Made by a program: the position numbers and the translations under genes
Shown: positions 1 to 6,743 of the stretch, in pieces
Position numbering within the stretch: the stretch's first letter is position 1
Layout: each line of letters starts with the position of its first letter
From: an uncultured Rothia sp.
GTDB taxonomy: Bacteria > Actinomycetota > Actinomycetes > Actinomycetales > Micrococcaceae
Reading direction: 5' to 3'
Length of the DNA: 8,569 nucleotides
NCBI RefSeq assembly: GCF_937976295.1
Contig: NZ_CALJRY010000061.1
Coordinates: 1 to 8,569, forward strand
The notes under the pieces: model-generated
What the model was told of the DNA's origin: nothing
Seen by the model: only the letters and a program-made list of their open reading frames with translations
Databases searched by the model: none

Positions 1-1
1 G

Positions 2-760
2 CAGGATGAGCTGTCGCAGTCTGCTGAGGTCGAAGAAACCTACTTTGAGGATTCTCAGTACGATGATGCTGAGTATGAAGATTCTGAGTATGAGGAGTAC
101 GACGAGTACGAGGACTACGACGACGATGAGGAAGGGAACTCCTCTCTTTTCGCGATGAGTGAGGAAGAGCTGGATGACCGTCCGGGCGTGAACTGGCTGT
201 CGGTTCTTTCTGTTGCTGTTGCGGTTATTCTTTCCATTATTTTGGCTGTTGTGGGTGTTCGTGCTTTTGCGTCGGTGAATAATAACGCTGAGTATGCCGG
301 TAGGAGCTGGGTTATTCAGGGCACTTATCAGGATTTGACTCCTGACCTGATTACGAAGGGTAATGTGGCTCGTTATAAGGGCAACCTGCCGGCTGATGAC
401 GCGCTGAATGGTAAGACGTATGTGTCGAACTTGAAGGATAAGTATCAGGTGACTTCGGGGGCTTCGATTGAGTTCCGCGGTTCGCAGACTGGTGATGTTC
501 CTTCCGAGTTCCCGCGTGAGGTGGATGGCCTGTTGGTGGAGAAGGACGGCACTCTTGAGGTCGTCTATACCGCTGAGAAGGGCACGTTGAAGCCTGTGAC
601 TGAGGCAAGCGTGAACGCTGAGCGTTTTGCAGGTATCGCAAGTATTGTCGGTGCGGTGCTGGTGCTTCTGCTGGGTATGGGTTTTGCTGTGTGGCTGAAC
701 CGCCGTTCGCGCAATGTTGAGTATGAGGATTTGGACGGCCTGGTGGAGGATGAGCGCTAG
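2..760 (+). CDS. Two-pass membrane protein with acidic Tyr-rich N-terminal region (partial, 5' end outside window)
   Basis: I do not recognise the family. The frame is open to the left edge, so the gene starts outside the window and the ATG at 155 is probably internal: 51 in-frame codons precede it without a stop. That stretch is dominated by Asp, Glu and Tyr (for example EYEEYDEYEDYDDDEE) and should be disordered. Counting from the ATG at 155, a first transmembrane helix spans about residues 14-38 (WLSVLSVAVAVILSIILAVV) and a second about 158-181, followed by NRRSR and a second acidic tail (EYEDLDGLVEDER). The positive residues after helix 2 put both termini in the cytoplasm, leaving a domain of about 115 residues outside. 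No catalytic motif or Cys pair is visible. A terminator follows the stop codon. That it is a real gene is nearly certain; its function is unknown. Confidence 0.85.
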   Translation, partial: QDELSQSAEVEETYFEDSQYDDAEYEDSEYEEYDEYEDYDDDEEGNSSLFAMSEEELDDRPGVNWLSVLSVAVAVILSIILAVVGVRAFASVNNNAEYAGRSWVIQGTYQDLTPDLITKGNVARYKGNLPADDALNGKTYVSNLKDKYQVTSGASIEFRGSQTGDVPSEFPREVDGLLVEKDGTLEVVYTAEKGTLKPVTEASVNAERFAGIASIVGAVLVLLLGMGFAVWLNRRSRNVEYEDLDGLVEDER

Positions 761-802
761 GCGCTCTGAATCGTCAGGATTCACCGGTTGACGTTTTGTT
801 GA

Positions 803-852
803 GGGAGCCTGCTTCTGGTGCACGTGGTGTTGCTGGAGGCGGGCTCCTTTTT
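803..852 (+). terminator. Intrinsic terminator of the membrane protein gene
   Basis: GGAGCCTGC (804-812) pairs with GCGGGCTCC (839-847) with one G-U wobble, and the stem can be continued inward by TTC/GAG. The loop is large. A run of five T follows at 848-852. It begins about 40 bp after the stop codon and isolates the upstream gene from argR. Confidence 0.75.
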
Positions 853-959
853 CGTGCTTGCGTACCGGGGCTCTCTTGACCGGCGCAACGCACCTGCCCA
901 CTAATGCACCAGCCCACAATGTTCTTGCACGCTATGCATTCATTGCGAGGTTATGCGCC

Positions 960-986
960 CGAATGTGTAGATACACGCTACATTCG
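960..986. repeat. Inverted repeat upstream of argR, possible operator
   Basis: A perfect core, GTGTA-GA-TACAC (965-976), is flanked by CGAAT (960-964) and ATTCG (982-986), the right arm being displaced by five bases (GCTAC). The outer arms resemble the GAAT/ATTC half-sites typical of ARG boxes. An ATTCAT half-site also occurs at 938-943. Binding by ArgR is inference; the repeat itself is seen directly. Confidence 0.4.
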
Positions 987-1038
987 CGGTGTTTTGCGTG
1001 ACAGCTGGTGAGATAAACCCTGAAATTTCCCCCATATC

Positions 1039-1068
1039 TTGGAATAATCCATATTTGGTGCGCATATT
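1039..1068 (+). promoter_or_regulatory. Candidate argR promoter
   Basis: TTGGAA (1039-1044), an 18-bp spacer and CATATT (1063-1068) each match the sigma70-type hexamers at four of six positions. A start near 1075 would give a leader of about 100 nt before the ATG at 1174. Alternatives exist in this AT-rich patch (GTGACA at 998 with TGAAAT at 1021, or a -10 TATTAT at 1081), so the exact choice is uncertain. Confidence 0.3.
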
Positions 1069-1076
1069 TATGTGCA
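1059..1076. promoter_or_regulatory. 18-bp imperfect palindrome over the argR promoter, candidate ARG box
   Basis: TGCGCATATTTATGTGCA is symmetric at seven of nine half-site positions. Its length equals that of a single ARG box, and it overlaps the proposed -10 and start site, the right place for repression. ArgR proteins of several bacteria repress their own gene; applying that here is inference, since the bases are not a clear match to the TGAAT/ATTCA consensus. Confidence 0.35.
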
Positions 1077-1173
1077 TATGTATTATCTTGGGTAGTGAAG
1101 AATGTTACGCTGCGCCACCGTTGGGCAGCTCCGTTCTGAATTCGTGATTGGCACCGTAGGAAGAAGAGATATT

Positions 1174-1659
1174 ATGCCTTTCCCCTCGACCAAGATCGCG
1201 CGTCAGGCACGCATCGTTGAATTGCTGCAGACCCGACGTGTCCGCTCCCAGGCTGAACTGGCGCAGTACCTGACCGATGATGGTATGAAGGTTACTCAGG
1301 CGACCCTTTCCCGTGATCTTGTTGAAATTGGCGCTGAGCGCATCCGCGATGAAGGCGCCGGCCTGATTTATGCTGTGCCGAATTACCCTGCCCGTCGTGG
1401 CGGCGGTACTGCACCTGATGCCCGTATGATTTCCCTGTTTAAGGAACTGCTGATTACCGCTGAGGGCTCGGCAAATATTACGGTTCTGCGTACTCCTCCG
1501 GGTGCTGCGCAGTTCTTGGCGTCGTCGATTGATCAGGGCGGTCTTGAAGCGATTATGGGCACTATTGCCGGTGACGATACGGTCATAGTGGTTACTCGTG
1601 ACCCCAATGGCGGGGCTGCGCTTGCCGAGAGCTTCTTGGATTGGTCTGCTGCTCAGTAG
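1174..1659 (+). CDS. argR: Arginine repressor ArgR
   Basis: This is an arginine-responsive transcription regulator. In the family, hexamers with bound L-arginine bind ARG boxes to repress biosynthesis and, in some species, activate catabolism. The product is 161 aa, normal for ArgR. The N-terminal winged helix-turn-helix covers about residues 6-70, with RQARIVELL, VRSQAEL and the recognition segment TQATLSRDL (41-49). The C-terminal oligomerisation and arginine-binding domain covers about 85-155, with GTIAGDDT at 129-136, whose two Asp residues (134-135) bind arginine in the family. An in-frame ATG lies at 1102, but ATG 1174 is preferred: it has GGAAGAAGAG just upstream and matches where the family begins, while the 24-residue extension looks unlike ArgR. 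No arg biosynthetic gene adjoins it, whereas many actinobacteria keep argR between argF and argG. Confidence 0.93.
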   Translation: MPFPSTKIARQARIVELLQTRRVRSQAELAQYLTDDGMKVTQATLSRDLVEIGAERIRDEGAGLIYAVPNYPARRGGGTAPDARMISLFKELLITAEGSANITVLRTPPGAAQFLASSIDQGGLEAIMGTIAGDDTVIVVTRDPNGGAALAESFLDWSAAQ

Positions 1660-1665
1660 TAGCTG

Positions 1666-1721
1666 GGGCGTATCTTGCGCTGTTCTTCTGATGTTTCGGG
1701 GGAGCGGTTGAAGGTACGCCC
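1666..1721 (+). terminator. Possible weak terminator after argR
   Basis: GGGCGTA (1666-1672) and TACGCCC (1715-1721) form a perfect 7-bp inverted repeat starting seven bases after the argR stop codon, followed by a pyrimidine-rich stretch (TTCTGCTGTCTTC). The 42-nt loop and absence of a true T-run make it weak. The rest of the gap to the ligase is C/T-rich, with no clear promoter that I would defend. Confidence 0.3.
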
Positions 1722-1810
1722 TTCTGCTGTCTTCGGGCTCTTTTCCGGGCTTTTAGCTCGGCTTCTTCTTTTCTAGATATACCGATTTTTCTATGGTGAG
1801 AGTTTTTATC

Positions 1811-3385
1811 ATGTCTGAAATGCACGATTCAGCGAACAATATTGCCTACCTGTTGGCGGAGGCTGCTTCCGGTTCCGGGGCTAAGGCGGCTTTGGCGATT
1901 CCGGCTTCTGGCTCTGCTGATATGCAGGTGGTGAGCTACGCGCAGTTGGCGTCCGCTGCCGCGCAGGTTCAGCGTCATCTGGAGGCGCTCGGTGTTGAGC
2001 GCGGTGACCGGGTTGCGTTGTCTATGCCGAATGTGGCGTTGATGCCGGCACTGTATTACGGCATTGTGGCTGTGGGTGCGATTTGTGTTCCGTTGAATCC
2101 GCTGTTGTCGGGTGCTGAGCTGGAGTATCATCTGCGCGATAGCGGAGCGAAGGTGCTTTTTGCTTTTGCGGGTACTCGTCTGGCGTCGGAGGCGCCATCG
2201 ACGGTGCCGGTGAAGAACGGTTCGGTTCGTTGTGAGATTTTCACCGGGGGAGAGGGCTCACCGATGGCTCCTTTTGATGGGCTGTCCGATGCGGTGCTGG
2301 AGCCTGTCCCGGTGGCGGCGAGTGACCCGGCGATTATTCTGTACACCTCGGGTACGACGGGCCGCCCGAAGGGTGCGACGCTGACTCACGCGAATATCCT
2401 CTCGAATGCTCGTAGTTGCGTGAGCGTTTTTGGTTTCACCGCTGAGGACATTATTTTTGGTGGTCTTCCGCTGTTCCACGCGTTCGGTCAGACGGTGTCG
2501 ATGAACGCGGCGTTTGCGGCGTCGGCTACGGTGGCTTTGTTGCCGCGTTTTACCCCCGGTGACGCGCTGAATCTGGTGGAGCGTGCAGGGGTATCGGTGT
2601 TGGCTGCGGTCCCGAGCATGTATGTGTCGTTAGCTTCGGCGCTGGAGGCTGAGCCTGAGCGTGCGCGTTCGCTGCGTGGCCGCATCCGGTTCGGCATTTC
2701 GGGTGGTTCGCCGCTGCCTGCACCGGTGCATTCTGCGTTGAAAACGCTGATTGAGTGCCCGGTGTATGAGGGCTATGGTTTGAGTGAGACGTCGCCGGTG
2801 GTTTCGTTTAACCAGGCGGAGTTTGGCATGGTGCTCGGTTCGGTGGGGCGTGTGCTGCCGGGCGTGCAGGTGCAGGTTCGTTGCCCGCAAGGTTCTGAGT
2901 GCGCGCCGGGTGTGAGCGGTCAGCTGTGGGTGCGCGGTGAGAACGTGATGTCTGGCTACTGGAATAATCCGGCGGCTACGGCTGAGGTTTTTGACGGCGA
3001 GTGGTTTGCGACCGGCGATGTTGCTCGTGTTGATGAGCAGGGCAATATTTTTATTGTGGACCGCATTAAGGACATGGTTCTGCGTAACGGCTATTCGGTG
3101 TATCCGCGTGAGATTGAGGATGTTCTCTACACCCATGAGCAGGTGCAGTCGGTAGCGGTATTGGGCGTGCCGGATGAGCGCGTGGGCGAGGAGGTCGTCG
3201 CCGTGGTGATGCCGCGTCCGGGTGCTGATGAGGGCGTGCTGCAGGCGGAGTTGAATGCGTTGGCGCGTACTCGTTTGGCGGCGTATAAGTATCCTCGCCG
3301 CTACGTGATGGTGGAGAGCATGCCGCTGGGCCCGACCGGCAAGATTCTTAAGCGTGACTTGAGGGTTCTGATTCAGCGGAGCTAA
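1811..3385 (+). CDS. Acyl-CoA ligase (AMP-forming), long-chain fatty acid type
   Basis: A 524-aa member of the ANL superfamily. It activates a carboxylic acid, probably a fatty acid, with ATP to an acyl-adenylate and then transfers it to CoA. All core motifs are present: A3 YTSGTTGRPKG (178-188), A5 YGLSETSP (from 322), A7 TGD (401-403), A8 DRIKDMVLRNGY (from 417) leading into PREIE, and the A10 catalytic lysine in PTGKILKRDL (Lys511). No carrier-protein or condensation domain follows, so it is a stand-alone ligase and not part of a peptide synthetase. The family is clear but chain length is not; a 4-coumarate-type or medium-chain substrate is possible. ATG 1811 is preferred over the in-frame ATG at 1793, because GGTGAGAG (1795-1802) is suitably placed before 1811 and nothing similar precedes 1793. 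No beta-oxidation gene adjoins it. Confidence 0.9.
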   Translation: MSEMHDSANNIAYLLAEAASGSGAKAALAIPASGSADMQVVSYAQLASAAAQVQRHLEALGVERGDRVALSMPNVALMPALYYGIVAVGAICVPLNPLLSGAELEYHLRDSGAKVLFAFAGTRLASEAPSTVPVKNGSVRCEIFTGGEGSPMAPFDGLSDAVLEPVPVAASDPAIILYTSGTTGRPKGATLTHANILSNARSCVSVFGFTAEDIIFGGLPLFHAFGQTVSMNAAFAASATVALLPRFTPGDALNLVERAGVSVLAAVPSMYVSLASALEAEPERARSLRGRIRFGISGGSPLPAPVHSALKTLIECPVYEGYGLSETSPVVSFNQAEFGMVLGSVGRVLPGVQVQVRCPQGSECAPGVSGQLWVRGENVMSGYWNNPAATAEVFDGEWFATGDVARVDEQGNIFIVDRIKDMVLRNGYSVYPREIEDVLYTHEQVQSVAVLGVPDERVGEEVVAVVMPRPGADEGVLQAELNALARTRLAAYKYPRRYVMVESMPLGPTGKILKRDLRVLIQRS

Positions 3386-3415
3386 TCCCGGCTGACGGTT
3401 CTTGGCGCTGATCTG

Positions 3416-3444
3416 AGGACAAGCGCGGGTGAAGAGGGTAGAAT
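3416..3444 (+). promoter_or_regulatory. Candidate apt promoter
   Basis: AGGACA (3416-3421), a 17-bp spacer and TAGAAT (3439-3444) match the -35 at four positions and the -10 at five. Transcription would begin near 3451, about 70 nt before the apt ATG. The -35 lies inside a small GCGCT/AGCGC inverted repeat (3405-3426). This suggests apt is transcribed separately from the ligase. Confidence 0.45.
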
Positions 3445-3519
3445 CTTGTAGGCGGCTTCTACCGCGTTATTGTTCCCGGGTGTTTTTGCCGGGGCTATCC
3501 CCTTCACGAAAGAGAGAGC

Positions 3520-4095
3520 ATGAGCGTTCCCGCTTCTGAGGCTTCGCGAACCCCTATTGAGCAGTTGATTCCGGCTGCTTGCGCTACGATTCCGAATTAC
3601 CCGCACGAGGGTATCCTCTTTTACGATGTGACCACTCTCTTCGCTAATGCTGAGGTGTTCAAGGCGTGCATTGATGAGCTGGCTGCTCGTTTTGAGGGTC
3701 AGTTTGATGTGGTGGCTGGTGTTGAGGCTCGCGGTTTCTTGCTGGCGTCTGCGCTCGCGTATGCTACCGGCACTGGCGTTATGACGGTTCGTAAGGCGGG
3801 TAAGCTTCCGCGTGAGACGTACCGTGAGGAGTATGCGCTGGAGTACGGTAGCGCGGCGATTGAGATTCACTGTCATGATTTCGCGCCGGGTACTCGTGTT
3901 CTTCTGCTGGATGATTTGCTGGCGACTGGCGGTACTTTGGTGGCTGCCGCGAAGCTGGTGGAGCGCGCGAACCTGAAGGTTGCCGGCGTTGGCGCTCTTC
4001 TGGAGCTGGAGGGACTGGGCGGCCGTGAGGCGCTGGACGGTTACCGTCTTGAGACGCTGAGCTTGGTGTCTGAGTACCCGCTGCCGTCGAAGTAG
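3520..4095 (+). CDS. apt: Adenine phosphoribosyltransferase
   Basis: This cytoplasmic purine-salvage enzyme forms AMP and pyrophosphate from adenine and PRPP. At 191 aa it is slightly longer than the usual 170-180. The Apt N-terminal signature IPNYPHEGILFYDVTTL starts at residue 24, corresponding to the IPDFPxPGIxFxDIT block. GVEARGFLLASALA (67-80) is the segment around the pyrophosphate loop, RKAGKLPRET (91-100) the flexible loop, and VLLLDDLLATGGT (127-139) the PRPP-binding motif with its two acidic residues. The start is supported by AAAGAGAGAG just before the ATG. In many actinobacteria apt sits between secF and relA; here it stands alone between a ligase and a helicase-like gene. It has its own candidate promoter and terminator, consistent with a single-gene unit. 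Confidence 0.95.
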   Translation: MSVPASEASRTPIEQLIPAACATIPNYPHEGILFYDVTTLFANAEVFKACIDELAARFEGQFDVVAGVEARGFLLASALAYATGTGVMTVRKAGKLPRETYREEYALEYGSAAIEIHCHDFAPGTRVLLLDDLLATGGTLVAAAKLVERANLKVAGVGALLELEGLGGREALDGYRLETLSLVSEYPLPSK

Positions 4096-4153
4096 TTTTA
4101 TAGAGTGTGAGGCTTACCGCCGTTTGGGTGTGTGTAGCTGATCTTGATGAGGG

Positions 4154-4186
4154 GTGCCCCGCCGGTTGAGCCGGTGGGGCACTTTT
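4154..4186 (+). terminator. Strong intrinsic terminator of apt
   Basis: GTGCCCCGCCGG (4154-4165) pairs with CCGGTGGGGCAC (4171-4182), a 12-bp stem with a single G-U pair around the loop TTGAG. TTTT follows at 4183-4186. It is the clearest intrinsic terminator in the window and lies about 60 bp after the apt stop codon. Confidence 0.9.
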
Positions 4187-4248
4187 CTGTGTATGCCTGT
4201 GTGGGTTTTCTGTGGGGGTAATATTTCTGCCGTTCGGAGCCTGTCCTG

Positions 4249-4254
4249 TAAAAT
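4249..4254 (+). promoter_or_regulatory. Candidate -10 element of the helR promoter
   Basis: TAAAAT matches the -10 consensus at five of six positions. No convincing -35 lies 16-18 bp upstream (TTCTGC is the closest), so the promoter may need an activator. It lies after the apt terminator and would start a leader of about 60 nt near 4261. Confidence 0.4.
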
Positions 4255-4270
4255 AGTGACCCGTATTTTT

Positions 4271-4300
4271 GGGTGCCTGTCGCACCCTGTCTTTGAGACA
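4271..4300 (+). promoter_or_regulatory. Two abutting hairpins in the helR 5' leader
   Basis: Hairpin 1 is GGGTGC-CTGTC-GCACCC (4271-4287), perfect. Hairpin 2, TGTCT-TTG-AGACA (4288-4300), begins at the next base. The loop of hairpin 1 contains TGTC, which is also the 5' arm of hairpin 2, so GACA (4297-4300) can pair with either. This allows a pseudoknot or a switch. The Shine-Dalgarno AAGGAG (4311-4316) follows 10 nt later. Pairing is seen in the sequence; a regulatory role is inference. As DNA, 4271-4287 could instead be an operator. Confidence 0.45.
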
Positions 4301-4321
4301 CCATAGGTTTAAGGAGCTTAC

Positions 4322-6616
4322 GTGTCATCTGAATCTGTACCCCAGCAGTCTGCTGATTCTTCGGCGGCTGAGAAGCTGTTTGCTGAGCAGATGGCTGCGG
4401 AGCGTGAGTATGTTGCTCGCGTGTATGCTCGCCTGGATGAGCTCCGCGAGGAGACGGCTGAGAAGCTGGCTGCTGTGCGTAAGAATCAGGCGGTGGGCGG
4501 TCATCAGAACCGTTCGGAGCGTGACTCTTTTGCTACTCACTATGAGGACCGTTTGGCGCAGCTGAATGCTGTGGATTCTCGTCTGACGTTTGGTCGCCTG
4601 GATATGGACCGTGAGGGCGCTGATGCGGTGCGTTATATCGGTCGTATTGGTATTACGGATAGCAATCAGCAGCGTCTGCTGATGGACTGGCGTGCCCCGG
4701 AGGCGGGTACGTTCTATCAGGCGACTGCTTTCCACTCGATGGGTGTGCGCCGCCGCCGTCATCTGATGCTTGAGGGCCGCACTGTCGTAAATATTGAGGA
4801 TGAGGTCTTCGACTCGGAGATGCTGCAGGATGAGGACACTCTCCACGGTGAGGGTGCGCTGTTGGCGGCGTTGAATAAGAAGCGTACCGGCCGCATGGGC
4901 GATATTGTGGCGACGATTCAGGCTGAGCAGGATGCGATTATCCGCTCGGAGCTGCCGGGTGTGCGTGTTGTGCAGGGTGGCCCGGGTACCGGTAAGACTG
5001 CTGTGGCGCTGCATCGTGCGGCGTACCTGCTGTATACGAACCGTGAGCGCCTGTCGAAGGCTGGTGTGCTGGTGGTTGGTCCGTCGAATTCGTTCATGTG
5101 GTATATCGAGCGTGTGCTTCCTTCGCTGGGTGAGACTGGCGTGGTGATGGCTTCGTTGGCGACCCTGTATCCGGGTCTGCGTGCTGTGCCTGAGAAGGAC
5201 CGCGCGGTTGCCGCGTTGAAGGGCGATTTGCGCATGGTGAAGGTTATTAAGCGTGCGGTGGCGGATCGTCAGAAGGTGCCGGCTCAGGTTCAGCGTCTGA
5301 ATGTTGAGGGTACTGATGTTGAGCTGACTCCGGAGATGGTTCGTTCGGCTCGTTCTCGTGCTCGTTCGACGGGCAAGCCGCATAATGAGGCTCGTGAGAC
5401 GTTCGTGAAGATTCTGTTGAAGGAGCTGACCGCGAAGCTGGATGATCAGCTGAACCGTGCGGCGGGTCGTGTGGTGGAGCGTCCGTATCTGCAGGATGAT
5501 GTGCGCGCCTCGATGGATGTGCGCCGTGCCTTGAACCTGGCGTGGATGCCGCTGTCGCCTGAGACTCTGTTGCGCTCGCTGTTCTCGAAGCCGCACTATT
5601 TGGAGTCTGCGGCTCGTGAGCTGTCGAAGGCTGAGCGTGAGCTGTTGGCTCGCACGGCGGATGCCCCTTTCACGGAGGCTGATGTTCCTCTGTTGGATGA
5701 GGCTGCTGAGCTTTTGGGTGATTTTTCGAAGGTGACCGGTGCGGCTGCTGCGGCTCGTGCTGCGGCGGAGCATCGCGCGAACCTTGAGAATGCGGCGAAG
5801 GCTCTGGAGAATGTTCACCAGTCGCTGGAGGATATTGGCGCTGATGGTGTGATTACTCCTGAGCAGATTGCGATGATGAATGAGGTTCGTGGCGAGCGTA
5901 TGACTGCTGCGGCTGCGGCGTCGGCTGATCGTACGTGGGCGTATGGCCATATTGTGGTGGATGAGGCTCAGGAGCTTTCGCCCATGCAGTGGCGTCTGCT
6001 GATGCGTCGTTGCCCGATGAAGTCGTTCACGATTGTGGGCGATATTGCTCAGGCTTCTTCTGCGGCGGCTGCTTCCTCGTGGTCGCAGGCGTTGGAGCCG
6101 TTTGTGGGTGAGCGTTTCACTCTGGAGGAGCTGACGATTAATTACCGTACTCCGGCTCAGATTGCTGAGGCGGCGGTGTCGGTTGCTCAGGCTGCGGGCT
6201 ATGAGGTGTCTGCGCCTCGTGCGGTGCGTGAGGGCCGTTGGGCTCCGCTGGTTCATGAGGTTGCTTCCGAGTCTGTTGTGGAGCAGACCGTGGCTGTGGT
6301 CAGCGAGGAGGTCGCTCATTCGGGTGGCGCTCTGATTGGTGTGGTGTGCCCTCCGAGCCTGTATGTTCAGACTGCTCAGGCTGTGGCTCGTGCTCATGCT
6401 GATCGTACGGGTACCGCGCAGACTGCGTTGGAGAATCAGGTGCTGGTTCTGACTCCGTGGGAGGCGAAGGGCCTGGAGTTTGATGTTGTGGTGATTGTTG
6501 AGCCGCAGCAGCTGATTGATGATGCTGATGGCGCTGTGGGTGATTTGTACGTGTCGATGACTCGTCCGACTCAGCGCCTGCACATGGTGGGTTCGCGGAT
6601 GCCCGCGGGTCTGTAG
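4322..6616 (+). CDS. helR: HelD/HelR-family RNA polymerase recycling ATPase (UvrD-like motor)
   Basis: This is an SF1-like ATPase that acts on RNA polymerase. Family members insert an N-terminal coiled coil into the secondary channel and release stalled or drug-bound enzyme; actinobacterial HelR proteins protect RNAP from rifamycins. The product is 764 aa from a GTG with AAGGAG five bases upstream. Residues 12-85 form the charged N-terminal coiled coil. Motor motifs appear in order: Q-motif AEQDAIIRS (201-209), Walker A GGPGTGKT (219-226), motif II VVDEAQE (545-551), motif III IVGDIAQAS (571-579), motif IV INYRTP (606-611), motif V WEAKGLEFDVVVI (713-725), motif VI SMTRP (745-749). Residues about 290-530 are the family-specific insert, Ala-rich and probably helical. 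The UvrD-like motor is intact, but DNA unwinding is not expected. Whether it is a drug-responsive HelR or a general HelD cannot be settled here, so the symbol is tentative. Confidence 0.87.
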   Translation: MSSESVPQQSADSSAAEKLFAEQMAAEREYVARVYARLDELREETAEKLAAVRKNQAVGGHQNRSERDSFATHYEDRLAQLNAVDSRLTFGRLDMDREGADAVRYIGRIGITDSNQQRLLMDWRAPEAGTFYQATAFHSMGVRRRRHLMLEGRTVVNIEDEVFDSEMLQDEDTLHGEGALLAALNKKRTGRMGDIVATIQAEQDAIIRSELPGVRVVQGGPGTGKTAVALHRAAYLLYTNRERLSKAGVLVVGPSNSFMWYIERVLPSLGETGVVMASLATLYPGLRAVPEKDRAVAALKGDLRMVKVIKRAVADRQKVPAQVQRLNVEGTDVELTPEMVRSARSRARSTGKPHNEARETFVKILLKELTAKLDDQLNRAAGRVVERPYLQDDVRASMDVRRALNLAWMPLSPETLLRSLFSKPHYLESAARELSKAERELLARTADAPFTEADVPLLDEAAELLGDFSKVTGAAAAARAAAEHRANLENAAKALENVHQSLEDIGADGVITPEQIAMMNEVRGERMTAAAAASADRTWAYGHIVVDEAQELSPMQWRLLMRRCPMKSFTIVGDIAQASSAAAASSWSQALEPFVGERFTLEELTINYRTPAQIAEAAVSVAQAAGYEVSAPRAVREGRWAPLVHEVASESVVEQTVAVVSEEVAHSGGALIGVVCPPSLYVQTAQAVARAHADRTGTAQTALENQVLVLTPWEAKGLEFDVVVIVEPQQLIDDADGAVGDLYVSMTRPTQRLHMVGSRMPAGL

Positions 6617-6654
6617 CCTTGCGGCTCGTGTAGCCTCTATCTGTTATTTCTGTG

Positions 6655-6673
6655 AGCCGGTGCCGCACCGGTT
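6655..6673 (+). terminator. Hairpin after helR, possible terminator
   Basis: AGCCGGTG (6655-6662) and CACCGGTT (6666-6673) form an 8-bp stem with one wobble around a three-base loop, 38 bp past the stop codon. Only TTT follows before G-rich sequence, so as an intrinsic terminator it is weak. Part of it (6663-6671) can also pair with 6708-6716, giving an alternative fold. Confidence 0.4.
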
Positions 6674-6743
6674 TGGGCGCTCGCTTGGGTTTTTCTGAGC
6701 GTTTGGGCTGGTGCGGTGCTAGGCTTGTTACATATTTTGTTCG

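Noticed and set aside
1102..1173. 24-codon N-terminal extension of ArgR from the ATG at 1102
   Set aside because: It has no resemblance to ArgR N-termini and only a weak GAAG before it, while ATG 1174 has a good Shine-Dalgarno sequence and gives the usual family length.
1811..3385. Adenylation domain of a siderophore or peptide synthetase
   Set aside because: The protein is a complete stand-alone ligase ending at the A10 lysine. There is no carrier or condensation domain and no biosynthetic neighbour.
4256..4306. Possible 16-codon leader peptide (GTG at 4256 to TAG at 4304) in the helR leader
   Set aside because: The GTG is only two bases past the -10 element, so it probably lies upstream of the transcript start. 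It has no ribosome-binding site and no diagnostic codon run.
4325..6583. 752-codon minus-strand frame opposite helR
   Set aside because: It mirrors the codon frame of an unmistakable gene and encodes an Arg/His/Leu/Ser-rich product with no motif. It exists because three codons are avoided on the sense strand.
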